From positions 124,001-188,000 of the forward strand of contig NZ_JARGZA010000006.1 of the NCBI RefSeq assembly GCF_030973515.1: 64,000 nucleotides of DNA. Reading direction: 5' to 3'. A model generated the notes under the pieces. The model searched no databases. It worked only from the letters and a program-made list of their open reading frames with translations, and was not told the origin of the DNA. Each line of letters begins with the position of its first letter. The stretch's first letter is position 1. The stretch is from Jannaschia maritima. Lineage in GTDB: Bacteria > Pseudomonadota > Alphaproteobacteria > Rhodobacterales > Rhodobacteraceae. The position numbers were made by a program, and so were the translations under genes. Positions 49,212-59,421 of this stretch are shown piece after piece.

Positions 49212-50357
49212 CTACCGGACCACCGCGGCCGTTTCCTCCACCAGGAACGCGGAATAGTCGGGCACCCCCGGCGCCGCCAGCTCCGGCCAGTCGGCGATCG
49301 CGTTCAGCCCCTGCATCGGCTTGTGATATCCCTTGTGGCAGGTCTTGCAGGCGGCCTTGGGCGCGTCCGCATAGATCGGGCCCAGACGGACGGGCGGATA
49401 CACGTCGACCAGCGGTTCGAGATAGATGGTGTTCAGGTCGCGCACCATCTCGATCGCCAGGGACGCGTTGGCCCATTGCGGCGTGTACTGCGACGGGTCG
49501 TAGAAGGCACGTGAGTTGTGGCAGAACACGCAGTTCACGCCCAGGCTGTTGGAGAAGTAGTTCATCAGGCTGAACGTCCGCTCCGTGTCCTGCCAGGTCG
49601 GGCTGTCGGGATCCGACGGCCAGTCGCCCACGCGGCTCTCCAGGTCGTGCACGCTGATCCGCGCGTCCTCGTAGAGGTAGCGGTACAGCGCGTCCGACGG
49701 CAGCGAGGTGAATTGCGACTGCGCGGTGACGCGGTTCTGCACGCCGCCCCACCCTTCCATCACGTCCACGGCCGGGTCGATGCGGAACCAGATCTCCGTC
49801 GGCACGGGCTGCCCGCGATGGCAGGAATAGCAGTTCACCCCCACTTCCGCGTTATAGTTCACGTGCCCCGACCACTCGTCGTTGATGGTCTGCGTCATCT
49901 GGATCATGCGGCGGCTGACGACCTTCGTGTACAGGTTGTCGTCCGCATAGAGGCCCTCGTCCGCCTGCGCGTGGCAATACGCGCAGCCCTGCTCCGGGCT
50001 GACCCACTGGGTGATCGCGTTCATCACGCGAAGGAAGTTGGCCTCCGTCACCGCGCCCAGGACCTGCACGTTCTCGTACACCTCGCCCGCCAGCGGCTCG
50101 CCCGGCTCGGGCGGGTACGGCGCTTCGGTGTAGTACTCCGCCAGGGTCGGGTCGGGGCCGCGGAAGTCGAAGTCCGCGACCATCATGCCGATCCCCGGCG
50201 GGCCGGTCTGCACCGCCTCCACGCGGTAGGGCGTGCCCCAGCTGACCAGCACCGCGGCCGCGACGACCGCCCCGCCGATGGCCCCGAAGATCACGACCGG
50301 CTTGTAGATGTCGACCGGGTTCTCCCGGTTCCACTGGCTGAACCACTTGGGAAACAT
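49212..50357 (-). CDS. pufC: Reaction-centre tetraheme cytochrome c subunit
   Basis: Periplasmic tetraheme cytochrome (381 aa) that re-reduces the photo-oxidised special pair. Four heme motifs are visible: CAYCH (about 125-129), CYSCH (176-180), CVFCH (276-280) and CKTCH (337-341), with Met axial ligands upstream of each. An N-terminal transmembrane helix (VVIFGAIGGAVVAAAVLVSW) anchors it instead of a lipobox cysteine. It starts directly after the pufM stop and is the last gene of the puf operon. There is no pufX. Confidence 0.97.
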   Translation of the reverse strand: MFPKWFSQWNRENPVDIYKPVVIFGAIGGAVVAAAVLVSWGTPYRVEAVQTGPPGIGMMVADFDFRGPDPTLAEYYTEAPYPPEPGEPLAGEVYENVQVLGAVTEANFLRVMNAITQWVSPEQGCAYCHAQADEGLYADDNLYTKVVSRRMIQMTQTINDEWSGHVNYNAEVGVNCYSCHRGQPVPTEIWFRIDPAVDVMEGWGGVQNRVTAQSQFTSLPSDALYRYLYEDARISVHDLESRVGDWPSDPDSPTWQDTERTFSLMNYFSNSLGVNCVFCHNSRAFYDPSQYTPQWANASLAIEMVRDLNTIYLEPLVDVYPPVRLGPIYADAPKAACKTCHKGYHKPMQGLNAIADWPELAAPGVPDYSAFLVEETAAVVR

Positions 50358-51368
50358 TCACTCCCCTCCCGCGATCTCGGCACCGCGGAGGTCGAACTCG
50401 CCGGTCCCATAGTACTCGTAGCCATAGGGCTCCAGATAGGTCGGCGCGAAGTTGCGCTCCTGGGCCCAGATGAACCAGTTGTCGACGACCGTGCCGGTCA
50501 GCAGGATCCCGATGCCGCCCGTGATCGGCGTCAGCACCGCGAACCACCACGCCCAGCGGTGGATCCCCTCCATCGTGGCGTTGAACCCCATGGTCCAGCG
50601 CCAGAACAGCGACGCCCGCTCCGTGGCCGTGCCCCGGTCGTAGATCTGCTCCAGCTCCCGGTCGCCGCCATAGCGGGTCACCGCCAGGATCGTGCCGCCG
50701 TGCATCGCGAAGAGCAGCACGGAGCCGTACAGGAACACGATCGAAAGGCAGTGGAACGGGTTGTAGTAGAGGTTGCCGTACCGGATCGAGAACGCGGTGG
50801 TCCAGTCCAGGTGCGGGAAGATGCCATAGGGCACCATCTCGGACCACGACCCCATCAGGATGGGGCGGAACAGGCCCAGCACCAGGAACAGCCAGATCGC
50901 GGCCAGGAACGCCCAGGCGACGTGCTTGCCCATCTTGTGCTGCTTGGCGAGGCTGTAGGACCGCACCCACCAGGACATGACCGACACCAGCAGGAAGAAG
51001 GAGGCGATCATGTACCAGCCCCCGTCGTACAGGGGCGGCATCCGCAGCCCGTATTCGGGGCTGGGCGGCTCCAGCGACAGCCAGAACAGCTGGCGGATGA
51101 ACTCCGGGATCGACCAGTCGACCTGCGCCAGCATGTTGAAGCCGATGATGTTCAGCCACAGCGTGCCCGTGGCCAGGCTGACCACGCCGTAGATCCCCAG
51201 ATAGATGGGGCCCAGCTGCGCGTTGCCGACCAGGCCGATCAGCGTGCTGATCGACGTGCCGCGCGTGCGGTCGCGGATGTCCATGTCGTCGGGCTGCACG
51301 CCCATCTCGGGCGGGCCTGCGACCTGCACCTGGGTGAAGATGTTCTGATATTCGGGCCACCAGCTCAT
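50358..51368 (-). CDS. pufM: Photosynthetic reaction centre M subunit
   Basis: A 336-residue, five-helix membrane subunit binding, with PufL, the special pair, bacteriopheophytins and quinones. Typical regions are [20 protein letters not shown] at the N-terminus, [30 protein letters not shown] (split), [22 protein letters not shown] with the special-pair His, and [26 protein letters not shown] (split; non-heme iron His). Three bp after pufL. The C-terminal tail beyond residue ~310 is slightly extended, as in pufC-containing species. Confidence 0.98.
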   Translation of the reverse strand: MSWWPEYQNIFTQVQVAGPPEMGVQPDDMDIRDRTRGTSISTLIGLVGNAQLGPIYLGIYGVVSLATGTLWLNIIGFNMLAQVDWSIPEFIRQLFWLSLEPPSPEYGLRMPPLYDGGWYMIASFFLLVSVMSWWVRSYSLAKQHKMGKHVAWAFLAAIWLFLVLGLFRPILMGSWSEMVPYGIFPHLDWTTAFSIRYGNLYYNPFHCLSIVFLYGSVLLFAMHGGTILAVTRYGGDRELEQIYDRGTATERASLFWRWTMGFNATMEGIHRWAWWFAVLTPITGGIGILLTGTVVDNWFIWAQERNFAPTYLEPYGYEYYGTGEFDLRGAEIAGGE

Positions 51369-51371
51369 GGC

Positions 51372-52223
51372 TCAGATCCCCCCTACGGGCAGTTGCTCGC
51401 CCGGCCAGATCGGCAGCTGCAGCCACCAGTTCCACCATTCCGGCCAGCCTTCGGCCCACAGGGGCCCGCTGATGATGATGCACACCGCCGACCAGAAGCC
51501 CGCGTTGATCGCCAGGAGGAAGCCGAGCCGGTGGATGCCCAGCGTCCCGATCGAGTACCCGATGAAGTCGCGGAAGAACGTGTCCTCCATGTCGGGCAGC
51601 TTCGCCTCCTCGCCCTTCTCGGGGTTGGCGGCCGACAGGATCAGCGCGCCGTGCAGCGCCAGCGCCAGCGTGGTGGTGAAGAACAGCGTCACCGCCAGCA
51701 TGTGCGCCGGGTTGTAGTGGAAGTGCAGGTACGCATAGCCCGTGTTCGACACCCAATCGAGGTGGGAGAAGATGCCATAGGGGAACGCATGCCCCCAGGC
51801 CCCCATCAGGATCGGGCGGAACACGTTCAGCGTCACGAAGGCGAAGATCGCCACGCCGAAGGCGAACGGCACGTGATAGCCCATGGCCAGCTTGCGGCAG
51901 ATCTCCACCTCGCGCAGGGCCCAGGACACGAAGGCGCCGACCGCGCAGATGGTGATGATCTGCCACAGCCCCCCCTCGCGCAGGGGCGCCATGCCCAGCC
52001 CGTACGCGATGTCGGGCGCCTGGATGTGGATCAGCCAGGGATTGAACGTGCCCTGCCAGGACGCCCCGATCAGGATCAGGATCGTGCCCAGGGCGGAAAA
52101 GAAGATCGTCGTGACCCCGAAGAATCCGACGTAGAAGGGACCGACCCAGAAGTCGAACAGGTCGCCCCCCACCAGGGTCCCGCCGCGGACCCGGTATTTT
52201 CTCTCGAAGCTCAGCACCGCCAT
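51372..52223 (-). CDS. pufL: Photosynthetic reaction centre L subunit
   Basis: A 283-residue, five-helix subunit. The N-terminus [20 protein letters not shown] is characteristic. [20 protein letters not shown] holds pigment- and iron-liganding His residues; [19 protein letters not shown] holds the QB-site and iron His residues. It is separated from pufA by 121 bp containing a strong RNA hairpin, which should make pufBA mRNA more abundant than pufLMC. Confidence 0.98.
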   Translation of the reverse strand: MAVLSFERKYRVRGGTLVGGDLFDFWVGPFYVGFFGVTTIFFSALGTILILIGASWQGTFNPWLIHIQAPDIAYGLGMAPLREGGLWQIITICAVGAFVSWALREVEICRKLAMGYHVPFAFGVAIFAFVTLNVFRPILMGAWGHAFPYGIFSHLDWVSNTGYAYLHFHYNPAHMLAVTLFFTTTLALALHGALILSAANPEKGEEAKLPDMEDTFFRDFIGYSIGTLGIHRLGFLLAINAGFWSAVCIIISGPLWAEGWPEWWNWWLQLPIWPGEQLPVGGI

Positions 52224-52299
52224 GGGTGATCCTCCGCTTGGGGACGGCGGGTGGGCCGGCGTTCAGGCGGCGTCCGTCGTCGGGTTGTGATGTCGGATG

Positions 52300-52326
52300 G
52301 TCGCGGGCGGTGCGCCCGCCCGCGAC
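52300..52326 (-). promoter_or_regulatory. pufA-pufL intercistronic RNA hairpin
   Basis: On the minus-strand transcript GTCGCGGGCGG and CCGCCCGCGAC form a perfect 11-bp stem around the 5-nt loop GCGCA. In Rhodobacter, a hairpin at this position protects pufBA mRNA from 3' decay and sets the high LH1:RC ratio; the same role is expected here. Confidence 0.8.
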
Positions 52327-52344
52327 GATGGTCGTGCGGGTGGG

Positions 52345-52527
52345 TCAGTCCACGATCACGGCTCTCGCACCGGGCAGCGCCCCGTTCGAAAGCTCGAACC
52401 AGTTGAAGCCGTCATGCGACAGCAGCACCAGGTGGATCATGACGGCCAGCAGGAACAGGAAGACGCCCTGCGCGACGAAGACGCGGCGCGGGTCGAAGAC
52501 CAGCCAGATCTTGTAGAATTTTGCCAT
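52345..52527 (-). CDS. pufA: Light-harvesting LH1 alpha subunit
   Basis: A 60-residue LH1 alpha polypeptide. [21 protein letters not shown] is the cytoplasmic start; one transmembrane helix carries the bacteriochlorophyll-binding His in [17 protein letters not shown]. The C-terminal tail is ~15 residues longer than the helix end. Six bp after pufB. Together with PufB it forms the ring around the reaction centre. Confidence 0.96.
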   Translation of the reverse strand: MAKFYKIWLVFDPRRVFVAQGVFLFLLAVMIHLVLLSHDGFNWFELSNGALPGARAVIVD

Positions 52528-52533
52528 GATCGA

Positions 52534-52692
52534 TTACCCGAAGCTGAACCAGGGGAACACGATGTACGTCAGGAGGTGCGCGAGCACGGCCACGGCCGTG
52601 AACAGCATCGCCCCACTGATGTATACCGCATGCAGTTCCTGGGCCTGCTCATCGGTGAGACCTGTAAAGGACAGGTCGGTTCTGTCAGCCAT
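52534..52692 (-). CDS. pufB: Light-harvesting LH1 beta subunit
   Basis: A 52-residue LH1 beta polypeptide, [20 protein letters not shown] at the start. The bacteriochlorophyll His is in [13 protein letters not shown], and the other conserved His in [12 protein letters not shown] 52692 follows GGAG at proper spacing; the upstream in-frame ATG gives a non-conserved extension. The 214-bp gap back to pufQ holds a 7-bp-stem hairpin (52835-52841 with 52853-52859), which may be an mRNA processing site. Confidence 0.96.
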   Translation of the reverse strand: MADRTDLSFTGLTDEQAQELHAVYISGAMLFTAVAVLAHLLTYIVFPWFSFG

Positions 52693-52834
52693 TGGAATAC
52701 TCCCATGAAGCCGACGCCGCACACCCTGCGGCCGGGCCCCGACGCGGGCTCATTCCCACGCCGGCCGTCCACCCCCGACGGGGATGAATGTCCGCTCCGC
52801 ACCGCCCGGCCACGGGGGTGGAGCCTGTCTCGAC

Positions 52835-52859
52835 CCCCGCCGTGTCTGACGTGGCGGGG
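52835..52859 (-). promoter_or_regulatory. Hairpin in pufQ-pufB leader
   Basis: CCCCGCC pairs with GGCGGGG around an 11-nt loop, about 50 nt after the pufQ stop and about 140 nt before pufB. Possible RNase E processing or 5'-stabilising element of the pufBA segment; no direct promoter sequence was seen in this gap. Confidence 0.45.
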
Positions 52860-52906
52860 TATGGGTCACCGCCCCCGCGGGGGACGGATCGGGATCGGCG
52901 CGGTCC

Positions 52907-53128
52907 TCAGACCGAGCAGATGGTCGTCGTCACGTCGCGCGCGCGGGTCCAGGCATCCGCGAGGATGCCGGGGCGCGGGGTCGCGTCGGACCGCACCACC
53001 GCCATCGCGGCGCGCAGCGCCGACAGCGGCACGGACACGGCCAGGATGGGCGCGAAGTACATCCAGTATTCCAGACCCGGCTCGCGGCGGTTGCGCGCGA
53101 GGGGCGAGTTCGAGGTCATGTCAGACAT
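52907..53128 (-). CDS. pufQ: PufQ (bacteriochlorophyll-complex formation protein)
   Basis: A 73-residue protein with one membrane helix ([21 protein letters not shown]), matching the size and location of PufQ, first gene of the puf operon. PufQ influences bacteriochlorophyll synthesis or handling in Rhodobacter. Its ATG overlaps the end of bchZ by 8 bp, so any puf promoter lies inside bchZ or further upstream, which is the superoperon arrangement known from Rhodobacter. Confidence 0.88.
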   Translation of the reverse strand: MSDMTSNSPLARNRREPGLEYWMYFAPILAVSVPLSALRAAMAVVRSDATPRPGILADAWTRARDVTTTICSV

Positions 53129-54644
53129 GGGCGTTCTCCTTCGACTCGGGTGGGGTGGTCGCCCGCGCGTCGGGCGCGGGCGGGGTGCCGCGGGCGGCGG
53201 CGGGGTGCAGCCGCGCCATCAGATCCGCGTCCACCGCGTCCGCGCCCGCCGCCAGCGCGGCGCGCTCGGCGGCATCGCGCAACGACTTCGCGGCGGAGAT
53301 GCGGGTCAGCACGGGGTGGCCGTCCACGATGCGGTCCAGCATCGACTGCGCCGCCGCCGACCAGGGCAGGTCGCGGGTCAGGCGCGCGGGCGTGGCGGCC
53401 GCGTCGTCCAGCCGCGTCCCCAGGGGCAGGATGTGGAACAGCGCGTCGAACAGCCCGTTGCAGATCTCCTGCAGCAGATAGGTCGCGCCGGCATAGCCCA
53501 TGAACGGCGTGCCCGTCGCCCGACGGATCGCGGCGCCGGGGAAGCTGGCGGGGATGAAGGACGGCGCGGGGCCATGCCCGCCTGCCAGCTCGGCCAGGTA
53601 CATCTTCTCGTTGATCGACCCCAGCACCACGGTCGGCCGGGTCGCGGCCATCGCGTCGCGCACGGCGTCGTTGTCGGTCTTCTTCCCCGCGACGCGCGCG
53701 GTGGCGAAGGCGCAGGGCAGGCCCAGGTCGTCCTCCAGGAACATGCGGATCCCGCGGGTGTACGTCTCGTTCGCGACGATGCCGAAGCTCGCCGTGGCGA
53801 AGAAGTCCTGCGTCACCGACCGCCACAGGTCCCAGACCGGCTTCAAGGTCGAATGCTTCTCGCGCGCGATGAAGGGCTCCGGGTCCAGGCCCGTCAGCTC
53901 GCCCAGCTTGCGCAGGAACAGCGTGGTCGATTCCACCCCGATGGGGGCCTGCAGGTACGGCTTGCCCAGCACCTCGGCCAGGCCGCGCCCGAACTCGCGG
54001 TACATCACGACGTTGACGTCCGCGTTCACCAGGTCGCGCATCTCGGCCAGATGGGCGCCCAACGGGAACACCATGTTGACCTCGGCGCCGATGCCTTCGA
54101 CCAGGCGCCGGATCTCGGCCAGGTCGGAGGGCATGTTGAACGTGCCGTACATCGGTCCCAGGATGTTGACGCGGGGCGGGGCATCCGGGTCGCACTTGGC
54201 TTCCCGCGGCATCCGGCCCTTCGTCTGGCCCCATTCCGTGAACAGCCAGGTCATCGCGCGGTCGGCGGCCTGCCACTGATCCTCGTCGATGGTGCGCGGC
54301 AGGAAGCGCTGCAGGTTCGTGCCCTGCGGCGTGACGCCCCCTCCGATCATCTCGGCGATGGACCCGGTGACGACGACGGACGGCAGTGCGGGGTCCAGCG
54401 TGTTCCAGGCCCGCTTCATGGCGCCTTCGGTCCCGTCGCGGCCCAGCTCCTCCTCGCCAAGGCCGGTCGTGACGATGGGCAGCTCGTGAGGGGGCAGCGC
54501 GTCGGTGTAGTGCAGCACGGAGGTGACGGGCAGGTTCTCGCAGCCTACGGGCCCGTCGATGACGACCTGCAATCCCTTCACCGCGCAGAACGCGTACACC
54601 GCGCCCCAATAGCCGCCGGCGCGGTCGTGGTCCTGGATCAGCAT
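53121..54644 (-). CDS. bchZ: Chlorophyllide a reductase subunit Z
   Basis: NifK-like catalytic subunit (507 aa) of chlorophyllide oxidoreductase, which reduces ring B to give the bacteriochlorin. Conserved parts are [41 protein letters not shown] (cluster Cys), [18 protein letters not shown] and [20 protein letters not shown]. The C-terminal ~35 residues are Pro/Ala-rich. ATG 54644 is used; an upstream GTG at 54689 would add unconserved residues. It lies 145 bp after bchY; that gap contains 11-bp phased repeats. Confidence 0.95.
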   Translation of the reverse strand: MLIQDHDRAGGYWGAVYAFCAVKGLQVVIDGPVGCENLPVTSVLHYTDALPPHELPIVTTGLGEEELGRDGTEGAMKRAWNTLDPALPSVVVTGSIAEMIGGGVTPQGTNLQRFLPRTIDEDQWQAADRAMTWLFTEWGQTKGRMPREAKCDPDAPPRVNILGPMYGTFNMPSDLAEIRRLVEGIGAEVNMVFPLGAHLAEMRDLVNADVNVVMYREFGRGLAEVLGKPYLQAPIGVESTTLFLRKLGELTGLDPEPFIAREKHSTLKPVWDLWRSVTQDFFATASFGIVANETYTRGIRMFLEDDLGLPCAFATARVAGKKTDNDAVRDAMAATRPTVVLGSINEKMYLAELAGGHGPAPSFIPASFPGAAIRRATGTPFMGYAGATYLLQEICNGLFDALFHILPLGTRLDDAAATPARLTRDLPWSAAAQSMLDRIVDGHPVLTRISAAKSLRDAAERAALAAGADAVDADLMARLHPAAARGTPPAPDARATTPPESKENAHV

Positions 54645-54671
54645 GGCGCGCCCCCAACCCGTCCGACGGAC

Positions 54672-54756
54672 GTCGCATGCAGGTCGCACGCGGGTCGCGC
54701 CGCCGCCGGGGGGCAGACGCGGCGCAGACGGAACGCAGACGCGGTGCAGACACGGG
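54672..54756. repeat. 11-bp phased repeats between bchY and bchZ
   Basis: Two adjoining families with the same 11-bp period. GTCGCATGCAG, GTCGCACGCGG and GTCGCGCCGCC fill 54672-54704. GCAGACGCGGC, GCAGACGGAAC, GCAGACGCGGT and GCAGACACGGG fill 54713-54756. On the transcript strand the second set reads as recurring GTCTGC about once per helical turn. The region is non-coding (145-bp gap). Function unknown. Confidence 0.75.
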
Positions 54757-54789
54757 GCCGCACGGGACGGGCGGGCGTCGGACAGCGGG

Positions 54790-56286
54790 TCATATCATCG
54801 CCTCCGCCGCCTTGGCGCGGGCCTGCTTGGCCATCTTCTTGGCGTTCATCGCACGGAAATCCGGCCGCAGGTTCGGGTCGCCCGACCAGATTCCGGCGGT
54901 GTCGCCTTCGCCCACGCCTTCGAAGAAGGCGCGCATCCGGCCCATGCGGTCGCGGTTGCCGATGGCGGCGTTCACCACCTGCGCCAGGCTTCCGGCGCCC
55001 GCCGCGCCCATCAGGGGGCGGGCGGAAATCAGGTTCGTGAAGTAGAGGCTGGGGATGCCCAGCTCCTTGGCACGTTGGACGACGGGCGTGGTCCCGATGG
55101 CCAGGTCCGGCTGCAGCCCTTCCATCGCCGACAGGTCGTCCTCCAGCGAGGCGCGGAACCGCACGGTCGCGCCATGCGCCTCCAACCATTCGGCATCGGC
55201 CGTGCTGAACTCGGTCTTCGGGCAGGCGGTGCCGACATACTTGACCCGTGCCCCGCTCTCGATGAGAAGCCGGGCGGTGATCAGTTCGGACCCTTCGTAG
55301 CCCGACACCGTGATCACGCCGTCGATCGGCGCGTTGGCCAGAGATTCTTTTATCTGCCGCACCGCAGCATCCTGCGCCGCCGCGACCTGCTTGGCGGGCA
55401 CGCCGAACGCATCGCCGATCGACGCCAGCCAGGCATGCGTCCCCTCGACGCCCACGGGGGCCGACCCGACCACGTCGCGCCCGGCCGCGCGGAACTCGCG
55501 CACGGCGCTCGTGTAGAACGGGTGGATCGCGGCGACGGCGCCGCAATCCAGGGCTGAATATAGCTCGCGCCACTCACGGCAGGGAACGACCGGACCTGCC
55601 GCCAGACCGAGTGGCGCGAGCATTCCGGCTATCCCCAAGGGGTCGGCCGGAAACATTTCGCCCAACAGCGTCACCGTCGGGCGATCCGATTTGCCCGCGA
55701 CGGGGGCGGGCACCGGACCGGCGGCGACCTCCTCGCGGGCGAATTTCAGCATCGCGGCGGCCAGGACGTCCTTGGCCTCCGCGTGGGTGGGGATGCCGAA
55801 CCCCGGCACGTCGATGCCGATGATGCGCACACCATTGATCTCGTTCGGCAGCAGCCGAAGCGGCACGCCCGACGCGGTGGGCACGCACAGGTTCGTCACG
55901 ACGATCGCGTCGAACTTCGCCGGATCCGCCATCGCATGGACCGACTCGCGGATGTCCTCGAACAGCTTGCCCGTCACCAGCGTCTCGCTGTCGAAGGGCA
56001 CGTAGCCCACCGATCGCCGCGCGCCGTAGAAGTGGCTGACGAAGGTCAGGCCATAGACGCAGCAGGCCGACCCCGACAGCACGGTCGCCACGCGGCGCAT
56101 CCGCAGGCCGGTCCGCAGGCTGCCGAAGGCCGGGCACATGCTCTGCGGCTTGTCGTGGGGACCCACCGGATAATCCTCGCGCAGGCGGTCCATCAACGCG
56201 CCCTGCCCCGCGCGACGCGCCGCATCCTCCATCCCGTTGGGATCGGAACAGGCGGCCGCCTCCATATGCGCCAGGTCGTCAGGCAT
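54790..56286 (-). CDS. bchY: Chlorophyllide a reductase subunit Y
   Basis: NifD-like subunit (498 aa) partnering BchZ. Conserved features are [30 protein letters not shown] (split; cluster Cys residues), [36 protein letters not shown] and [23 protein letters not shown] 56286 overlaps the bchX stop by 8 bp. COR of this type often also reduces the 8-vinyl group, which fits the absence of a separate 8-vinyl reductase gene here. Confidence 0.95.
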   Translation of the reverse strand: MPDDLAHMEAAACSDPNGMEDAARRAGQGALMDRLREDYPVGPHDKPQSMCPAFGSLRTGLRMRRVATVLSGSACCVYGLTFVSHFYGARRSVGYVPFDSETLVTGKLFEDIRESVHAMADPAKFDAIVVTNLCVPTASGVPLRLLPNEINGVRIIGIDVPGFGIPTHAEAKDVLAAAMLKFAREEVAAGPVPAPVAGKSDRPTVTLLGEMFPADPLGIAGMLAPLGLAAGPVVPCREWRELYSALDCGAVAAIHPFYTSAVREFRAAGRDVVGSAPVGVEGTHAWLASIGDAFGVPAKQVAAAQDAAVRQIKESLANAPIDGVITVSGYEGSELITARLLIESGARVKYVGTACPKTEFSTADAEWLEAHGATVRFRASLEDDLSAMEGLQPDLAIGTTPVVQRAKELGIPSLYFTNLISARPLMGAAGAGSLAQVVNAAIGNRDRMGRMRAFFEGVGEGDTAGIWSGDPNLRPDFRAMNAKKMAKQARAKAAEAMI

Positions 56287-57277
56287 CGTCGTAGACGACC
56301 TCCAGGCTGACCTTGGGGGCGGCGTCCTTGCCGCGCATGTCGGCGTCGGTGGCCGGTTCCAGCACGAAGCCCGCACCCGTCTCGGACCCGTCGAACAGAG
56401 CCAGCAGCCCGTCCTGGTCCACGGGCGTGGGCCGGACCGGTGGGGCGATGGCGACCGCGTCGCCCAGGCCCGCGAACAGCGCGCCCCACTGCGATTCGGC
56501 GGTGCCCACGATCTGGTAGTTCGCCGACTTCTTGCGCAGGTCGTCGTCCTGCGGGATCGACGCCAGGATCGGAATGCCCGCGACTTCCGCGAAGGCCTGC
56601 GCCTCGCCCGAGCCGTCGTCCTTGTTCACGACCAGCCCCGCGACGCCGACGTTGCCGCCCAGCTTGCGGAAGTACTCGACCGCGGAACACACGTTGTTCG
56701 CGACATACAGCGATTGCAGGTCGTTCGACGCGACCAGGATCACCTTCTGCGCCATGTCCCGCGCGATGGGCAGGCCGAAGCCGCCGCAAACCACGTCGCC
56801 CAGGAAGTCGAGCAGGACGTAGTCGAAGTCCCAGTCGTGGAAGCCCAGCTTCTCCAGCAACTCGAAGCCGTGGATGATGCCGCGCCCGCCGCAGCCGCGC
56901 CCGACCTCCGGGCCGCCCAGCTCCATGGCAAAGACGCCGCCGCGCTTGAAGCAGACGTCCCCGATGGCGACCTCCTCGCCGGCGAGTTTCTTGCGGGTCG
57001 AGGTCTCGATGATGGTGGGGCAGGCCTTGCCGCCGAAGAGCAGCGAGGTCGTGTCGGATTTCGGGTCGCAGCCGATCAGCAGCACGCGCTTGCCCTGCTC
57101 GGCCATCATGTGGCTGAGGTTCGCCAAGGTGAACGACTTGCCGATGCCGCCCTTGCCGTAGATCGCGATGATCTGCGTCTTCTTCGTCGCCTCCGTGGGG
57201 ATGACGTCGGCCAGGTCGGCGTTCGCCTCGTCCCGCAGACGGTCCGAGAAGTCCTTCAGGTCCGGTATGTCCTTCAT
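56279..57277 (-). CDS. bchX: Chlorophyllide a reductase iron protein BchX
   Basis: NifH-like ATPase (332 aa) feeding electrons to BchYZ. The P-loop is [17 protein letters not shown] (SFT is usual for BchX), the switch region is [17 protein letters not shown], and the [4Fe-4S] Cys residues are in [12 protein letters not shown] and [12 protein letters not shown]. It starts by overlapping the bchC stop (ATGA). Confidence 0.97.
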   Translation of the reverse strand: MKDIPDLKDFSDRLRDEANADLADVIPTEATKKTQIIAIYGKGGIGKSFTLANLSHMMAEQGKRVLLIGCDPKSDTTSLLFGGKACPTIIETSTRKKLAGEEVAIGDVCFKRGGVFAMELGGPEVGRGCGGRGIIHGFELLEKLGFHDWDFDYVLLDFLGDVVCGGFGLPIARDMAQKVILVASNDLQSLYVANNVCSAVEYFRKLGGNVGVAGLVVNKDDGSGEAQAFAEVAGIPILASIPQDDDLRKKSANYQIVGTAESQWGALFAGLGDAVAIAPPVRPTPVDQDGLLALFDGSETGAGFVLEPATDADMRGKDAAPKVSLEVVYDDA

Positions 57278-58203
57278 CGGACGCCCTCCCAGTTCAGGAC
57301 CATCTTCAGGCAGTCCGGGTCGGTGAACGCGGTCGCATAGGCCGCGCGGGCGTCCGCCGCGGCGCTGCGATGCGTGATCAGGTCGTCCAGCCGCAGAAGG
57401 CCCGCCTCGACCAGGTCGCGGGTCGCGCGCAGGTCGTCGCGGGTCCATTCGGCGCTGATGCGCAGCCGTGCCTCGCGCAGGAAGGCGGGCGGGTACGCGA
57501 AGGACAGCGGACGGGCGTAGAAGCCGGCCAGCACGATCTCGCCCCCCTTCGTCAGGCGGGGGATCACCGTGTCGAGGATCCCGTCCGCGCCGGAGGCGTC
57601 GTAGATGGTGGCATAGGTCGCGTCGTCCGCGCCCGGGTCCCGCACCTCGTAGCCCTGCGCGCCTGCGCGGCGGGCCGGATCGGTGTCCCACACCACGGGG
57701 GCGCCCCCGGCGGCGACGGTCAGGCGAGCCAGCAGGCGTCCGAACGCGCCGTGGCCCACGATCAGGTCGGGCAGGGCACGGCCCACGCCCGCGATCGCAT
57801 GGCGGGCCGTGGCAGCCAGGGCCAGCAGGGCCGCCGATTCGCCGTGTCCCGCGTCGATCCGGACGAGCCGGTCCGCATCCGTCACCGCGGTCGCGGCCGC
57901 GGCGCCGAACAGGCCGCGCGCGCCGTCGAACCGATCGGATCCGGGAACGAAGACGGTATCGCCGGCCTTCAGGTCGCCGGCCGCTTCCACGACCTCGCCC
58001 ACCGCCTCGTAGCCGGGGACCAGGGGATACCCCATTCCGGGGAAGGGCGGCATGTCGCCCGACCAGAGCAGGCGTTCCGTGCCGGCGGAGATGGCGGAAT
58101 GGCGCATCGCGACCACCGCCTCGTTCGCCCGCGGTGCGTGAAGGCCCACGGTGCGGCGCGCGATGTCATGCGGCCCGGCAAGGATGATCGCTTCGGTCTG
58201 CAC
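57274..58203 (-). CDS. bchC: Bacteriochlorophyllide a dehydrogenase
   Basis: Zinc-type alcohol dehydrogenase-like enzyme (309 aa) oxidising the C3 1-hydroxyethyl group to acetyl, completing the bacteriochlorophyllide a macrocycle. Features are [37 protein letters not shown] and [20 protein letters not shown] favour GTG 58203 ([13 protein letters not shown]), which follows AGGAAGG and matches the family N-terminus; ATG 58242 is an alternative. First of bchCXYZ, after an 88-bp gap from crtF with a PpsR box and a good -35. Confidence 0.93.
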   Translation of the reverse strand: MQTEAIILAGPHDIARRTVGLHAPRANEAVVAMRHSAISAGTERLLWSGDMPPFPGMGYPLVPGYEAVGEVVEAAGDLKAGDTVFVPGSDRFDGARGLFGAAAATAVTDADRLVRIDAGHGESAALLALAATARHAIAGVGRALPDLIVGHGAFGRLLARLTVAAGGAPVVWDTDPARRAGAQGYEVRDPGADDATYATIYDASGADGILDTVIPRLTKGGEIVLAGFYARPLSFAYPPAFLREARLRISAEWTRDDLRATRDLVEAGLLRLDDLITHRSAAADARAAYATAFTDPDCLKMVLNWEGVR

Positions 58204-58255
58204 AGGCGGACCCTTCCTCCCACTCGGCGACGATGTCGCCATCCACCGTCACCTT

Positions 58256-58278
58256 ACCCGGACATCGTATGTTGTCAA
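58256..58278 (-). promoter_or_regulatory. Possible bchC promoter
   Basis: Minus strand TTGACA (58278-58273) is a perfect -35. A -10-like TAAGGT follows with about 16 nt spacing, near 58256-58251. The -35 is embedded in the PpsR box 58273-58290. It should allow bchCXYZ-puf expression independent of crtEF read-through. Confidence 0.5.
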
Positions 58279-58290
58279 TCAGGCTGGACA
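58273..58290. promoter_or_regulatory. PpsR/CrtJ box upstream of bchC
   Basis: Perfect TGT-N12-ACA (TGTCAATCAGGCTGGACA) immediately after the crtF stop and about 70 bp before bchC, overlapping the -35 TTGACA on the minus strand. Confidence 0.85.
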
Positions 58291-58291
58291 C

Positions 58292-59419
58292 TTATTGTGT
58301 AACGCCAGCGGACAGCACGTGGGTGACGAACGGCCTCGCGCTGCCGTGGTCCCGCGGCGCGGCGAACCCCGCCTCCCGCAGCATCGCGGTGATCCGCGAC
58401 GGCGCGCGTGCACGTCCCGTTCCCATTGCGAGCGTGTAGAACGCGAAGTAAGCGTCGCCCGCCCGGTGCGGCCTGTCCCCCCCGGTCATCGGCTCGGACA
58501 CGACGACGCGCCCGTCCGGGGGCAATGCCGCGCGGACGGCCTGCAGGAGGGCCATCGCCGTGACGTCGTCGTGGTCGTAGAGGATCCGCACCAGCGTCAC
58601 CACGTCGGCGCCGGTCGGCAGCGGGTCGTCGCGGAAGCTGCCCGCCGAAACGGTGGCCCGCCCCTCCAGGCCCGCCTCCGCGAAGCGGGCCCGCGCGCCG
58701 GGCACCACCGCGGGCAGATCGAACAGGTGGAGCGCGGGTCCCGGATGCGCCCGGCCCAGCGCGATCAGGAACGCGCCCGTCCCACCGCCGACGTCCAGCA
58801 CGCGGCGGGCCCGGGACAGGTCGACCCGCGCCAGCGTGTCCTGCGCCACGAGGGTCTGGCTGTCGGTCATCAGTTGCGAATAGGTCGCGGCCCGCTGCGG
58901 GTCGGCGGCCGCGCCTGCGCCGAACACATAGGGCCAGAAGGCACTCAGTTCGGTATCGGCCCCCTGCAGCAGGGCGACCGGATCCGCCATGTCGCGATAA
59001 AGGACGGGGTGGTGCAGGATCATCCCCTCCAGCCCCGGCACGCCCAGAAGCGCCGCGCCGCGCCGGGCGATCGCGTACCCTTTCCTGCGGCGTCGCATCA
59101 GGGACAGAGCGCAGGCGGCGTCGCACAGCACGGCCATGCGACGGGCATCGATCCCCGTTCCGTCGGCCAGCGTCGCGGCATCCGCGGGACCATCCATCAA
59201 CCGATTCAGGAGGCGCAGGCGGACCACGGCCAGGAGGACCTGGCTGTGCACGAACCCCGCCACCAGATCCATCAGGGCGTCCCCGTCCCGCCGCGCGAAG
59301 CGGCGCAGGACGGGCACGCGCGCCACCGCGGCCTGGACCCGGGGGTCGGCCACCATGCGCACCCAAGTCGGTCCGCGCGGCGTCCGACGTGGCGGAGGGC
59401 CTGCGTCGACGACCGCCAC
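58292..59419 (-). CDS. crtF: Hydroxyneurosporene / demethylspheroidene O-methyltransferase
   Basis: SAM-dependent carotenoid O-methyltransferase (375 aa), methylating the C1 hydroxyl in the spheroidene pathway. The winged-helix dimerisation region (about 40-110) precedes the methyltransferase domain with VLDVGGGTGAFLIALGRAHPG (motif I), HLFDLPAVVPGAR, ILYDHDDVTAMALLQAVRAAL and GRVVVSEPM. It starts with GTG 59419, 2 bp after the crtE stop. Ends two bases after the bchC PpsR box. Confidence 0.92.
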   Translation of the reverse strand: MAVVDAGPPPRRTPRGPTWVRMVADPRVQAAVARVPVLRRFARRDGDALMDLVAGFVHSQVLLAVVRLRLLNRLMDGPADAATLADGTGIDARRMAVLCDAACALSLMRRRRKGYAIARRGAALLGVPGLEGMILHHPVLYRDMADPVALLQGADTELSAFWPYVFGAGAAADPQRAATYSQLMTDSQTLVAQDTLARVDLSRARRVLDVGGGTGAFLIALGRAHPGPALHLFDLPAVVPGARARFAEAGLEGRATVSAGSFRDDPLPTGADVVTLVRILYDHDDVTAMALLQAVRAALPPDGRVVVSEPMTGGDRPHRAGDAYFAFYTLAMGTGRARAPSRITAMLREAGFAAPRDHGSARPFVTHVLSAGVTQ

Positions 59420-59421
59420 GG

